DNA of 64,000 bases from the NCBI RefSeq assembly GCF_008831285.2, contig NC_045150.1, positions 5,592,001 to 5,656,000 on the forward strand. Direction: 5' to 3'. The position numbers and the translations under genes were made by a program. The stretch comes from Nymphaea colorata (Eukaryota; Streptophyta; Magnoliopsida; Nymphaeales; Nymphaeaceae). The notes under the pieces were generated by a model, which searched no databases, was not told where the DNA came from, and saw nothing but the letters and a program-made list of their open reading frames with translations. Of the stretch, positions 49,981 through 59,611 are shown in pieces. Within the stretch, counting starts at the first letter, position 1, and every line of letters begins with the position of its first letter.

Positions 49981-50960
49981 AGGGAAAAGGCTTTATTTTG
50001 GGAACTGAAGAAAAGAAATAAAGCCTTAGAGTTTGGTTGCCGAGAGTTTCTTTTGTTGCAAAAGCAAAACCCTATATGTTCCTTATTAGAAACTTCATCA
50101 ATGACCAACTGCGGAGCCAGTTAAAGGGGATGTTAGTGATGTGGGTTCTGTTGATTTAACTGAAAGAAAACAAAGTACTACGCCCATTCAAATGAGAGAT
50201 CATGGTATTGGTTCCAACTTTGGTTATAACTTTCAGTTAAATCAAATGAGTTGGGATACAGTAGAAGCCTTACGATCTCAATGGACGACATTATATATAT
50301 CTAACCTTAGAATCCAATGTCTTAAATTGTCCTGGTCCAAAATAATACAATCTACGTGATCTTTAATCATATTCATTATTCTTTTGCAATGAAAATGAGG
50401 AACCCTCCCAGCAGGTTTTCGTTAAAACATAGCATATACTGTCTATATTTTCACTCTTCTTCCACTCTAACTCCTGAATCCAAAAAGTCTATTAAAATGG
50501 TGGCGGATTTGGTCATCTAGCATTTGTATTACTCCAAAATTTAGAATGCCAATGATATTTTTTTACTCCAAAAGAATGAGTTGCTTTTGGTGTATAGAGT
50601 CGCTAAAATCAAAATAATGATGTTTTGGCATAATCCTCTATAACCATAAGCAACTCATTATTTTAGTGTAATAATTTCATTTTCTGAGTTTGGCAATTTT
50701 AATTTTAGAGTGATACAAATGTTAAAACCAATACCATGATCTTTCATTTGAATGGGCGTAATACTTTCTTTTTCTTTCAGTTAAATTAACAGAACCCTCA
50801 TCACTAATATCACCTTCACTAGCCCCGCAGTTGATCATTGATGAAGTTTCTAATAGGAAACATAAACGATCGTGTTTTTGCAACAAAAGAAACTCTCTGC
50901 AGCCAACTCTAAGGCTTCATTTCTTTTCTTCAGTTTTCAAAATAAAGCCTTTTCCCTTTT
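49981..50960. repeat. Large foldback locus (about 230-bp arms)
   Basis: 49981-50213 and 50731-50960 are inverted copies of one another with high identity, including the word AAGGCTTTATTTTG and its complement. Each arm carries a coding-like frame with ETSSM-NCGAS and a Glu/Asp-Ser stretch. Within the central spacer a second inverted pair lies at about 50521-50600 and 50640-50720 (CATTTGTATYACTC ends), itself MITE-like. A transcript from either strand would form a long hairpin. The encoded peptide is not one I recognise. Confidence 0.8.
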
Positions 50961-52665
50961 ATCTACGGCGACCGGAGTAGGGATTATATGGATGATTCAC
51001 AACTATAATGTGTTGGAGCATCAAATAACAATATCATTTTGGAGCAATACTAAAGCCAGAACACCAAGGATCTTGGGTTTAGATTCACCAAACCCACCAC
51101 ATGTTGATGAACTTTTCGGATTTGACAGTTTGAGTAAAAGAAGTAGGAAAATATAGATGACATCTGCTATGTTTCCATGAAAACCTGCTGAGAAGAATTA
51201 CCAATTTTAATTACAAAAGAATAAAGAATACGATTATAAATCACATCGGGAGTGTTAATTTGGACTAGAACAAGTTGAGACATGGAGGTTGTAGGGCAAG
51301 ATATGCATAATATTGTTGATTGAGATCATAGGACTTGTACCTGATCCCAACTCATTTGGATGGCAGGAAGTTGGAACCAATGGCAAGACCTTTCCAATGC
51401 AACCTATCAGAAATCAGTTGTGCAACAATAAACGAATCAAGGAACCAAAAGAATACGAAAATACAGGGAAACAGAAGACACTATTCCTATCGAAAAAAGG
51501 AAAGAATAGCAGAGAGGATCACTAGTTGGGGCTGCTCAAATCAAACTGCCTAGAAGCAACATCAGCAGACGGTGTTACCGTGCATCAATGAAGGAGAGAA
51601 TAGAGAAGTAACAAGAGAGAAGCAAATAACGTGGTTTGGCATATAGCCAACATACATGACGAAAGCACCGAGCAACTCCCTTACTCCTCCTTGATTGATC
51701 TCATTTACAAGGGGCAAGGTTATATAAAGATCAATCACTGGAAAAATACGGATTACGAGAAATCATCTATTATCGGCAACAAATCATATCTAGGAAATCG
51801 GCACTAGCTGGAACGCCCGATCAAAAAGGCAAGCAAATCTTGCCTTTTCATTAATATCCCACCATTAGTGACTGCACCTTGGACAGTTTAGGCTTCCCTG
51901 ATCACGGTTGTCTTTATACCGTTTTTGAGAGACTTGGTTTGAAGGACTCCTGGTCATATAAGCCACCTCCATATATGTAACTTCATGTATAATTTTAAGC
52001 ATGGCAAAAAAACTATGATTAATACAAAAAAAAATCTTGGGATAAAAATAAAAATTGCAAAAAAAAAGGTTAAGGAATTTGATAAAGGTAAAATTTGTCA
52101 GTTCGTATATGCATTATAACCTATATACCTCTTTAAGCAGTAAAAAAACAAAAACGTTTGTTTTTTGTTCCGTTTATAGTGTTATCTCATTATCTTATAA
52201 ATATTTGATTATCTCATACTTATGTTTAATGTTATCTCATACATTTGTCTATTATCTAATTATCTAATAAGCATTATCTCACACTTATGTTTAGTGTTAT
52301 CTCATGCATCCGTCTGTTATCTCATAAATATTTTTGTTATTTCATAAACATTGTCTCGTACTTATGTTTGGTCCTTTATCTCATAGATCTGTCTGTTCAT
52401 TATCTCATAAATTTTGTATTATCTCGTACTTATTTGTTATTTCATGCATATTTGTTATCTCACGTACATGCATATGCAATGTTTGAACATGAAAGTAAAT
52501 GTATATGTTGGTAGTAGGGTGCACCTTCTATGTACGCTCATTGCGTACATCGGGGTGGCACACTTAACGCAGTTTGAAGAACCACATTTTCCTTCGTTTC
52601 ATCTTTGACTTATGATTCTTTTGTTGTCTTTCATGACTTTCTTCGTGACATGTTTCTGCTCGATA
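50961..52665. other. Intergenic DNA, possible solo-LTR remnant
   Basis: No gene is supported. At about 51600-51760 an AACGTGGTTTGGC word followed by a TATATAAAG box is reminiscent of a copia LTR, but no ends or duplication are visible. 52180-52480 is a degenerate tandem of TTATCTCATA-type words about 10-40 nt apart. Confidence 0.35.
52180..52480. repeat. Degenerate TTATCTCATA repeat array
   Basis: The words TTATCTCATA, TTATCTCACA and CTTATGTTTA(G/A)TG recur irregularly more than ten times over about 300 bp. The units are variable, so this is an old tandem array. Long open frames arise here only because the repeat lacks stops in one frame. Confidence 0.6.
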
Positions 52666-53073
52666 TAGGGATGTCAACATATTTGATCTGAATCGGTTAT
52701 GAAAAAAATTTTAATACCTGATTAAAAAATTGAGTCGGATCGGATTTAATAAATGACATCTGATCGGATTCAGGTTGAGATATATATAAATATCTGGTTG
52801 GATTTTGCTTCGGACTGGATTTAGTTTTAAATAAGTATCTTATATCCAATGGTCCTACATTTTCAAAACCAGCTGGATTCAATCCAAAGTTTGGATTCGG
52901 ATTCGGATTCGGATATGAATGTAAAAATTGGATTCAAATTAGGCTCTGATTCAGATATGGCTTTTCTTCATTTATATTTGTATAAGTATTTCAAATCCAA
53001 CTATATGAATATCCGAAAAAGCAAATATGCTTAAGAATATATCTGACTTAAATCTTATTCGTTGATATCCCTA
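52666..53073. mobile_element. hAT-like TAGGGATGTCAA-family element, copy 2
   Basis: 408 bp. The left end is TAGGGATGTCAACATA and the right end, reverse-complemented, is TAGGGATATCAACGA. The flanks GCTCGATA and GTTATATA are only 5/8 identical, so the target duplication has decayed. The interior has GGATTCGGATTC-type words like the element at 40400-40847. It has no transposase. Confidence 0.65.
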
Positions 53074-53984
53074 GTTATATAGTATGACACATATTGTTGT
53101 AATTTATAGTCGTCAAAATTTGGCCTCTCCGGCCTTCTTAATCACCCCCTAAGCTAGCGCTCACCTTGAAGTTGAAGATCTTATCTTTTCAAGGCGCTGT
53201 TTGCCAGTGTCAAAGATCGTCGGTCGATACTGCACATACAAGCTCGTCCCACAGTCCCTTTAACATGCTTAAATACACATGAATAGGTTTGTCTCCACGA
53301 TCATACCTCTTTATTTATTGCTGCAACAAAAAAACTCGGGTAGTGACGTTGCTTGCACCATAGAATTCTTTAAGAGAATATAATATCCCTTTTGGTGCTT
53401 CTTGATAGATAAGACACAGATATGGCGCTCCATCACGTAGTCCCAAAAAGGGGAATACTACTGAAGGCAGTTTGACGAGATACGTTGAAGAGAATTGCTA
53501 CTGTTCATATGGCGTCCATCTTTTGCATTTGGATTTAGTTCAATATCTTAATTTTAACTGAATGATACTAGTTAGAACCACTCATTATTTCCTACACTTC
53601 GTTAACGTTTAGCCAGAAGTTGAATTTTGGTAATACATTCAATTTGGATCACAACATTCACATCCCAGTGTGTGTGTGTGTGTGTGTGGGTAGCCACTAG
53701 AACATACATTTTTCACACCACTGATTTTAAGGAGATCTAATGGTGAAAATTAAGTTCAAAAAATGAAACTCTAGTTGTACTTTTAAGACACTAAAATGCG
53801 CCTCAATGGAAAAATTAGATGAGTTTCCTTTGATTTCTTGCTTTTAGAGAAATTTCAGGATTTTGAAATGCAATTAAGGTTCCAATTTTTTAGATTAATC
53901 TCTACCGTGTAATGTTTCTTAGGCCTACATAGCCAGACAATTTTTAAGTCCTCTCACAGCTGGGGGAGAGAGAGAGAGAGAGAG
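53074..53984. other. Intergenic DNA, nothing recognised
   Basis: A (GT)n tract lies at about 53670-53688 and a (GA)n tract at about 53966-53986. No supportable gene is visible. Confidence 0.35.
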
Positions 53985-54350
53985 AGATTGGTTGATTGGT
54001 TTCATAAGCATGGATTGGATTTGACATGAACCTATTTGCTTTTGCAATGTCAACAGGAGGGGGAAAAAAAAAGGAAACTATTTAAGGTGTGTGATAATCG
54101 CACACACCTGATGTAGTTTCCACATTTTCAAAACAAACATATTTCCAAATTAATGATGCACATTTGAAATATTACAACATGAATAACATCATTAAATATT
54201 TTTATCTTGATATTTTGTGATATTATTTTATGTGTAGGTTTATATTTGAAATTAAAGTTAACGTCTTTATTGGAAATCTAAAAGTCCCAATGCCTTGTAT
54301 ATTATTTGATCAAGGAAGCAAATTATATATTTTCGTTTTGGAACATGACC

Positions 54351-54384
54351 AAGTTCATGAACAGTAAAAATTTATCGTGAACTT
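54351..54384 (-). promoter_or_regulatory. Conserved 3' hairpin, copy 3
   Basis: AAGTTCATGA ... TCGTGAACTT, the third occurrence of the hairpin found downstream of copies 1 and 2. It shows that the 3' flank was duplicated with the gene. Confidence 0.45.
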
Positions 54385-54627
54385 AAGCCCCTAAGCCAGT
54401 TTCTTTTCCGCAGAATGTACCTTCAGCAATCACAATTGCTATCTCTAGCAGCCCACTACCATGGCAATGACATAACCTCCTCCTCTAACCGGAAAAGGGG
54501 GTGGGGGGATTAGGAAAGGAAGGACAAATTTTGCAAGAAATTCTCAGTAATTCAATTAATTTATTATCATCTTATCAATATCAGTAACCTTTTCAGTATC
54601 GAGAGAAGAAGTTCTATAACTACGAAA

Positions 54628-54844
54628 ACCCCAAGGGGATGTAGCGCATTGGCGCGGGGGAAGTGCTCTGTCCATTAAGAACCCGGGTCGAGTCCTTGGG
54701 CATCACCTGTCCGCTCCAAATGCGCTTCAGTTTATGACCCGAAACAAGCTCGAAACCCAGGGGGAGGGTGACGAGGGAGGGCGAGGGAGGGCCTGTGGGC
54801 TCTCTTAGGGCGGTAGAATGAACCACTTATCCTATATATATATA
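54628..54844 (+). mobile_element. tRNA-derived SINE inserted in duplicated locus copy 3
   Basis: 217 bp with box A TAGCGCATTGG (54642-54652) and box B GGGTCGAGTCC (54685-54695), at the spacing of a tRNA-like RNA polymerase III promoter. It ends in a (TA)n tail and is flanked by TACGAAA duplications (54621-54627 and 54845-54851). The equivalent positions of copy 1 (about 36602) and copy 2 (about 49041) read through the uninterrupted TACGAAA site, so the paralogues supply the empty site. SINEs are mobilised by LINE machinery and encode no protein. Confidence 0.8.
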
Positions 54845-54949
54845 TACGAAACAGTTACGGCCTCTTTCATCCCCACCAAGCACCAACCTTTTAAGAAATG
54901 GTAAGAAGAAGAAATGGGAAAAAACAAAGAAGAAACAGTTGGCTGTTAT

Positions 54950-55240
54950 AAAAAGCAGAAGCAGAAGAGGTGTTGCAGTGCCCCGAAGATGGCTGGGAAA
55001 TTCCATTGGAAGCCGATGCACAAGTTCGCCGGGTTAATCGACCAAAGTTGTCCAAAAGTAAATCCAAGGCGGAGTTGCGCGGAGTTGCTCAGAGATGCAG
55101 CCATCGGCTGATGGTACACTCAGGCCGTCTGCTTCACCAGCCGGAATGCTGAGAAAGGTCGACTGAGGACTCTCCTGTTAGGTTTGAAATAGTGGACGCC
55201 ATGTCAGTGGGCACATGCTTCAACAAGAGAGAGATGCAAA
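54950..55240 (-). pseudogene. WAYLQ-motif gene, copy 3 (deletion pseudogene)
   Basis: On the minus strand this matches both ends of copies 1 and 2 but lacks the middle. The 3' coding part (54950-55140) is joined directly to the 5' leader (55145-55240). The junction lies in CCGG (55141-55144), a short word found at both deletion ends in copy 2 (CAGCCGG and TGGCCGGAATGCT), so about 310 bp including the start codon and N-terminal half are gone. Small indels disrupt what is left. It cannot make the protein. Confidence 0.75.
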
Positions 55241-55473
55241 AAGGAGATGAAGGAAAGATGGAGGGCCAAGAACAGGTCCACTTAGCTTCTATAATGGCAT
55301 TCATAATTTCAAGCTCAACATTATTCAATACCACCAAGATAGCAGCTTCTAAGATTTAATGGAAGACTTGGCTATAATATACCATCTATAATATACCATC
55401 CAACCCAACTGGTTGTGTTACCCATCACTTAGTCAAGAGCGACGAAAAAGCAAAAGCTAAAATTCTTGTGAGA
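55241..55473. other. Insertion between copy 3 and its promoter block
   Basis: About 230 bp without counterpart in copies 1 and 2. It separates the leader of copy 3 from its promoter block. It contains a direct repeat ATAATATACCATC (about 55375-55402) and a short minus-strand open frame (VELEIMNAIIEAKWTC) that I do not recognise. Confidence 0.4.
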
Positions 55474-55680
55474 AACTTTGGCCAATTTATTGTCTAATTA
55501 ATTACCATTCTTAAAAATTCATATTTTTAGTTGCATCAATATTAGAAAGGTAAGCGGTGGTCTTGTGTAAGAAGTGTTTTACTTTTGAAAACACCGAGCC
55601 AGCTCTTTAGAACATTGGTGCAACTAAAAATCTGAATTTTTGAGAATGGTAATTAATTAGACGATAAATCGGCCAAAGTT
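55474..55680. promoter_or_regulatory. Head-to-head inverted promoter blocks
   Basis: The left arm 55474-55540 and right arm 55614-55680 are 67-bp inverted copies (62/67 identical), with a 73-nt spacer. The left arm is the promoter block of copy 3 (minus strand). The right arm is the same block facing the plus strand and is followed by a (CT)n leader at 55692-55726, as in the gene copies, but by no coding sequence of the family. It is a possible bidirectional promoter. Confidence 0.75.
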
Positions 55681-55691
55681 CCCCATTAGAA

Positions 55692-55729
<38 letters not shown>

Positions 55730-55802
55730 GCTGAGAAGAAGAAAAGCTGGAGAACATAAAAGAACAGAAAAGTGAGATAGCAGAAACACGAATTGCATTG
55801 AA

Positions 55803-55912
55803 CAACAAGGAAATCAAGAGAACCTCTCCACAAAATGTGCAATAAGGAAATCAAGAGAACCTCTCCACAAAATGTGCAATAAGGAAATCAAGAGAACCTC
55901 TCCACAAAATGT
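55803..55912. repeat. 37-bp tandem repeat, about three copies
   Basis: The unit AAGGAAATCAAGAGAACCTC plus 17 further bases (to GTGCAAT) is repeated almost perfectly at about 55808, 55845 and 55882. The third copy ends early at GTCGATC. It lies next to the 3' end of the copia element that follows. Confidence 0.9.
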
Positions 55913-56319
55913 CGATCTAGATTAGAAGAAATTCTATCTAATCAAAACCTACTAAGTAACAAAGCTAAGCAAAGAAATTTCAAGATTATCTATGCAATCT
56001 TTAACACTCCCCTCATTCCCCTTCAAGTTGGAACTCTTGGTTTTTGAAAAGGCCAACTTGCTTCTAAGTTGTTGAAAAACTTCTTGTCCCAAAGCTTTGT
56101 TATAGATGTCAGGCGAACTGTTGAGCCAAAGGAACAAAACGAGTGTGTATCTCCTTGCTTTGAATTCTCTCTAACCAGATGACGATCTAATTCTATGTGT
56201 TTTATCCTTTCATAAAAAACAGAATTAGTTACTATATGTACGGTGGCTTGGTTGTCACAAAACAACTCTATCGGTTCATTGTGATGGAATTTCATATCGA
56301 ATGAGAGAGCTTTTAACCA

Positions 56320-56488
56320 ATGGTAGAACCAGAAATTTTTAGTTGAGAGGCACTCTAAGCTTAAATTTCAAGCGGACACTCATATGTAAAAAACTAAAAA
56401 TCAATGATGTTTATATACGTAAATAAGTCAAAATTTGTGGGCTGGTGTGGGCAATTGCCCACACCAGCTATAACGTAGCTTCACCTCT
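56320..56488. mobile_element. AGTGGC-family short element nested in copia, 11-bp target duplication
   Basis: 169 bp flanked by a perfect GCTTTTAACCA duplication (56309-56319 and 56489-56499). It begins ATGGTAGAACCAG and ends GCTTCACCTCT. An 11-bp duplication points away from hAT and CACTA and toward a Mutator-like or retroposed origin. It contains a 28-bp perfect palindrome (56441-56468). Confidence 0.75.
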
Positions 56489-57610
56489 GCTTTTAACCAA
56501 ATGAATTCACACCCATAGACTTATATTATGCTTCCATATATGATCTGAACACAATAGTTTGCTTTTTAGTTTTCCAAGTAATCGGACTTTGGCCAATCAT
56601 AGTAGAATATCCACTTGTAGATTTTCTGATCATGGGACATGAGGTCCAGTCCGAGTCACAATATCCCTTTAATTGGATCGACCCTTAAGATGACAATATG
56701 ACTCCATAATCTATCGTTCCTTTCAAATATCTCAATGGTCTATTCATTACTTCTCAATGTGGAAGTGGGGGCTTACTCATAAGCTGACTTAGAATATGGA
56801 CAGCATGAACTATATCTGGCATTGTTATTGTCATATATATGTCTGTGACAATCTTTCTATATGAAGTTAGATCCTTAAGCTCATCTCTAGTTTCATTGCG
56901 CAATTTCAAGTGTTGTTCTATAGGTGTTTCGGATGGTTTGGCTCCTATGTACCATGCTTCAAAAGAATATTGCAAATGTATTTCTTTTAAGACATAAATA
57001 TATCCTTGTTGGAATGAGCTATTTCGATTCCCAAGATGCACGTTAGCTTCCCCAAATCTTTCAACTTGAATCTCTTCATCATGAGATTTGAGACTATTGA
57101 TTGTCGTTAAGTCATCCCCTACAATAATATATTGATGTCATCTATATATACCACGACAAATGTGTGGCCCTTGCTCGTAAAGCTTGAAAATGATGAATAG
57201 TCAGCATTGGATTGTGAGAAGGTCATGTCTGAAAGGAATGTTATTAACTTGAAGGACCAATTACGGGATGATTGTTTATTGTTTAGATGGACTTATTCAA
57301 TTGACATACTAGCTCCTTCTCCCCTTGTCAAGTGAATCTTAGTGGGAGTTGCATGTATACTTCTTCATCAATGTTTCCATTCTTAGTTTCCATATATAAG
57401 AAGACATTGTTGACATCTAATTGAAATGGATGCCAGTTTTAGATTGCAGCCGGTGTAAATAAGCACGGATAGTAGAGATTTTGGCAATAAAAGCAAATGT
57501 CGTATTGTAATCAATACCTTTAGTTTACACCCTTTGCATGGGCTTTGTACCGCTCAATTGACCCATCTGATTGGTATTTGACCTTGTAAACTCACAACAT
57601 TCTTTGGGGC

Positions 57611-57632
57611 GGGGGGGGGGGGGGGGGGGGGG
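57611..57632 (+). repeat. Homopolymer G run (22 G)
   Basis: The run interrupts the copia linker region, where the minus strand reads polyproline. A run this long can form G-quadruplexes and is a common place for sequencing length errors, so the exact length should not be trusted. Confidence 0.9.
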
Positions 57633-58605
57633 CTTGGTCACCCTCCAGGTATGGTTGGCTTCTAGTGCATCGATTTGAACTCTAATAGCCTCGTCACTTA
57701 GGATCCTGCATGGCTTGGACAAAGAAGGAAGGCTCATTGTGTTCTAGCAAGGTGGTCATGAAGCATTTATAACTATCACTAAAATTTGTTTCAAGATATG
57801 ACACAGTAGGATAACTAGTACCTTTGCTTGTGTTGGAGGCATCACATGCCAATAGATGATTGAAGCTAGGTGTGACTCAAAAACACTTGTAATCCTTGAG
57901 CTGTACAGGTATTTGCTTGTGTATACTAGATCGACGAAGTGTAGTGGATATGACAGACTGGGTGTCATGGGTAGTGGTAGTTTTAGGTTGGCATGGGATT
58001 GATGGAGGTTGAGTGGGATTGGGTGAGCTTGACGTTAAAGTAGGATCACACCCACCCGGCTCAAATAGAGAAACGGTGTGGTCTAAGTGATTGGTGGCTT
58101 GTGAGTCAAAAAAACTCAGAGACAAATCATGGTCACTTTCTATTTGATCATTAAATGGTAGAAGGAAAACTCTCCTTACGTCTCCATGATTGATGCTCTC
58201 ATTTTTGCAGGAAAAATAATTTTCACAAAAATGCACATCTCTACTAGTAAATAAGATTTGATTTTCAAGATCATATACTTTATAAGGAGATTGGCATATG
58301 GGTCCCCAACAATACACACCTCCTCGCTTGGACATCAAATTTGTCTGTTTTGTGAATATTATATGTGTAGCAAAGACAATCAAACACTTTGTAGGTGTTT
58401 GTAGTTTGGAACTCTTTTGTACAAAATTTCATAGGGAGTGTTATTATGCAAAACGTTTGATGGTAGTAATGCAATCCCCCCAAAATTTAATAGGTAATTT
58501 TTTTGCATGAAACATTATTAGACGAGCTACATTAAGGAGATCCTGATACTTGCATTCAATGACGCCATTTTGTTGTGGTCTTGAAACATTAATAATTTAA
58601 TATAT

Positions 58606-59197
58606 TTGGTTGTTTGTATATATAAATACTCCTTAAAGAACTAGTGCCCCGGCGGCAACCAACCAAAATTTCCGGCTCCGCTGAACCCCGCTAGTCATCC
58701 CACTTTTATGCAGGTTCCTCCCGATTAGTCATCCTCCTGTTATGCAGCTTCCTCCCAATTAATAGTACATCGGTGGAAGCGTTGTATGAGGACCTTTCCT
58801 AACGCATCCTTTTTTTTTTTGTATCCAATGAGTTTTCCTGTGCTTCCAGCTGCAATGTTAAACCCACCGTCTCCAAAGCCTTCCCTAACCAAAAAACTGT
58901 GTTACACTCATCCATTGGTAATAATGTTGGCATTAGTAAAGCAAATGGAGGGGGCACTAGTTCAATAACTTTAATGCTTTTAGGGGCACTTATATATATA
59001 TATAAACAATTAAACGCACTTTGGGATTCTGTGAAGCTGGCCATGTGGCTCTGCCACTGCATGTTGGTGATTGATGCTAATGCAATCTGTATGTTGTTAC
59101 TAACGGTGTTAATATAGCTCATTTAATTTTACCCACCCCAGATGGGCGACATCTACAAATTAATACATAATATCTTATAAACATTTACAAAATACTA
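58606..59197. other. Intergenic DNA with short imperfect tandem repeat
   Basis: At 58690-58760 a unit of about 37 nt, TAGTCATCC...TTATGCAG...TTCCTCCC, occurs twice. Nothing else is recognised. Confidence 0.4.
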
Positions 59198-59611
59198 TCA
59201 CCAAGTTAGATAATACAAATTATTTAAGTTTACAATTTGCTCAAGCAATATACTACCACGAAGTAGATGCCCACCACAGTGTGGCGCTTTGGCTGGCTTT
59301 TGTACTTCTGTACAATGATCTTCAATGCTTTCATGCTCTAGGTCGTCACTCCTCCAATTTGCTGCTTCTTCTTCTATCAGCTCTTGCGGTAACTTCTTTA
59401 GAAACCAGCGGAAAATTTTACCGCCATATATGCCCAAAAGACCATCATTATAAACACAGGGATGAACATTCACATTAACAAGTACGCATGATATAAATAG
59501 CGACCATAGCTCAAAGAGTTGGGCGCTTTCAGTGTGAGTACCTCGACAGCAGGTGTACCGACAACCAACTTGGACATTGCAAGCCTTCCCTTCAGCCAAC
59601 AGGCCCGTCAT
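59198..59611 (-). CDS. Unrecognised open frame, 137 codons
   Basis: The minus-strand frame contains a charged stretch (KKLPQELIEEEAANWRSDD) and a Cys-rich start. The overlapping frame on the same strand also has a protein-like segment (MSKLVVGTPAVEVLTLKAP) followed by hydrophobic residues and stops. This suggests either a decayed gene with a frameshift or chance. I assign no function. Confidence 0.2.
   Translation of the reverse strand: MTGLLAEGKACNVQVGCRYTCCRGTHTESAQLFELWSLFISCVLVNVNVHPCVYNDGLLGIYGGKIFRWFLKKLPQELIEEEAANWRSDDLEHESIEDHCTEVQKPAKAPHCGGHLLRGSILLEQIVNLNNLYYLTW

Larger units (their letters stand above)
55950..58605 (-). mobile_element. Ty1/copia retrotransposon, 5'-truncated and degenerate
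   Basis: The minus strand reads, from 58605 downward: the end of the integrase core (PQQNGV-like), YKVFDCLCYTYNIHKTDKF, KVYDLENQILFTSRDVHF, an ALEANHTW linker, RT with the catalytic box as YIDD (57148-57137), an RT tail TPIEQHLKLRNE with MPDIVHAVHILSQLM, and RNase H with LFCDNQATVHI and HIELDRHLVREN (56295-56023). Gag, protease and most of integrase are absent. Several stops and shifts are present. A short AGTGGC-family element interrupts it at 56320-56488 and a 22-G run lies at 57611-57632. It is inactive. Confidence 0.85.

Noticed and set aside
51313..51400. Extension of the 50-kb foldback (AACTCATTTG/CAAATGAGTT match to 50236-50256)
   Set aside because: The match is only about 15-20 nt and lies in the wrong order for a simple inverted repeat.
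52055..52608. Long overlapping open frames rich in Leu, Tyr and Ser
   Set aside because: They are generated by a degenerate TTATCTCATA repeat that lacks stops in one frame. There is no domain and no codon signal.
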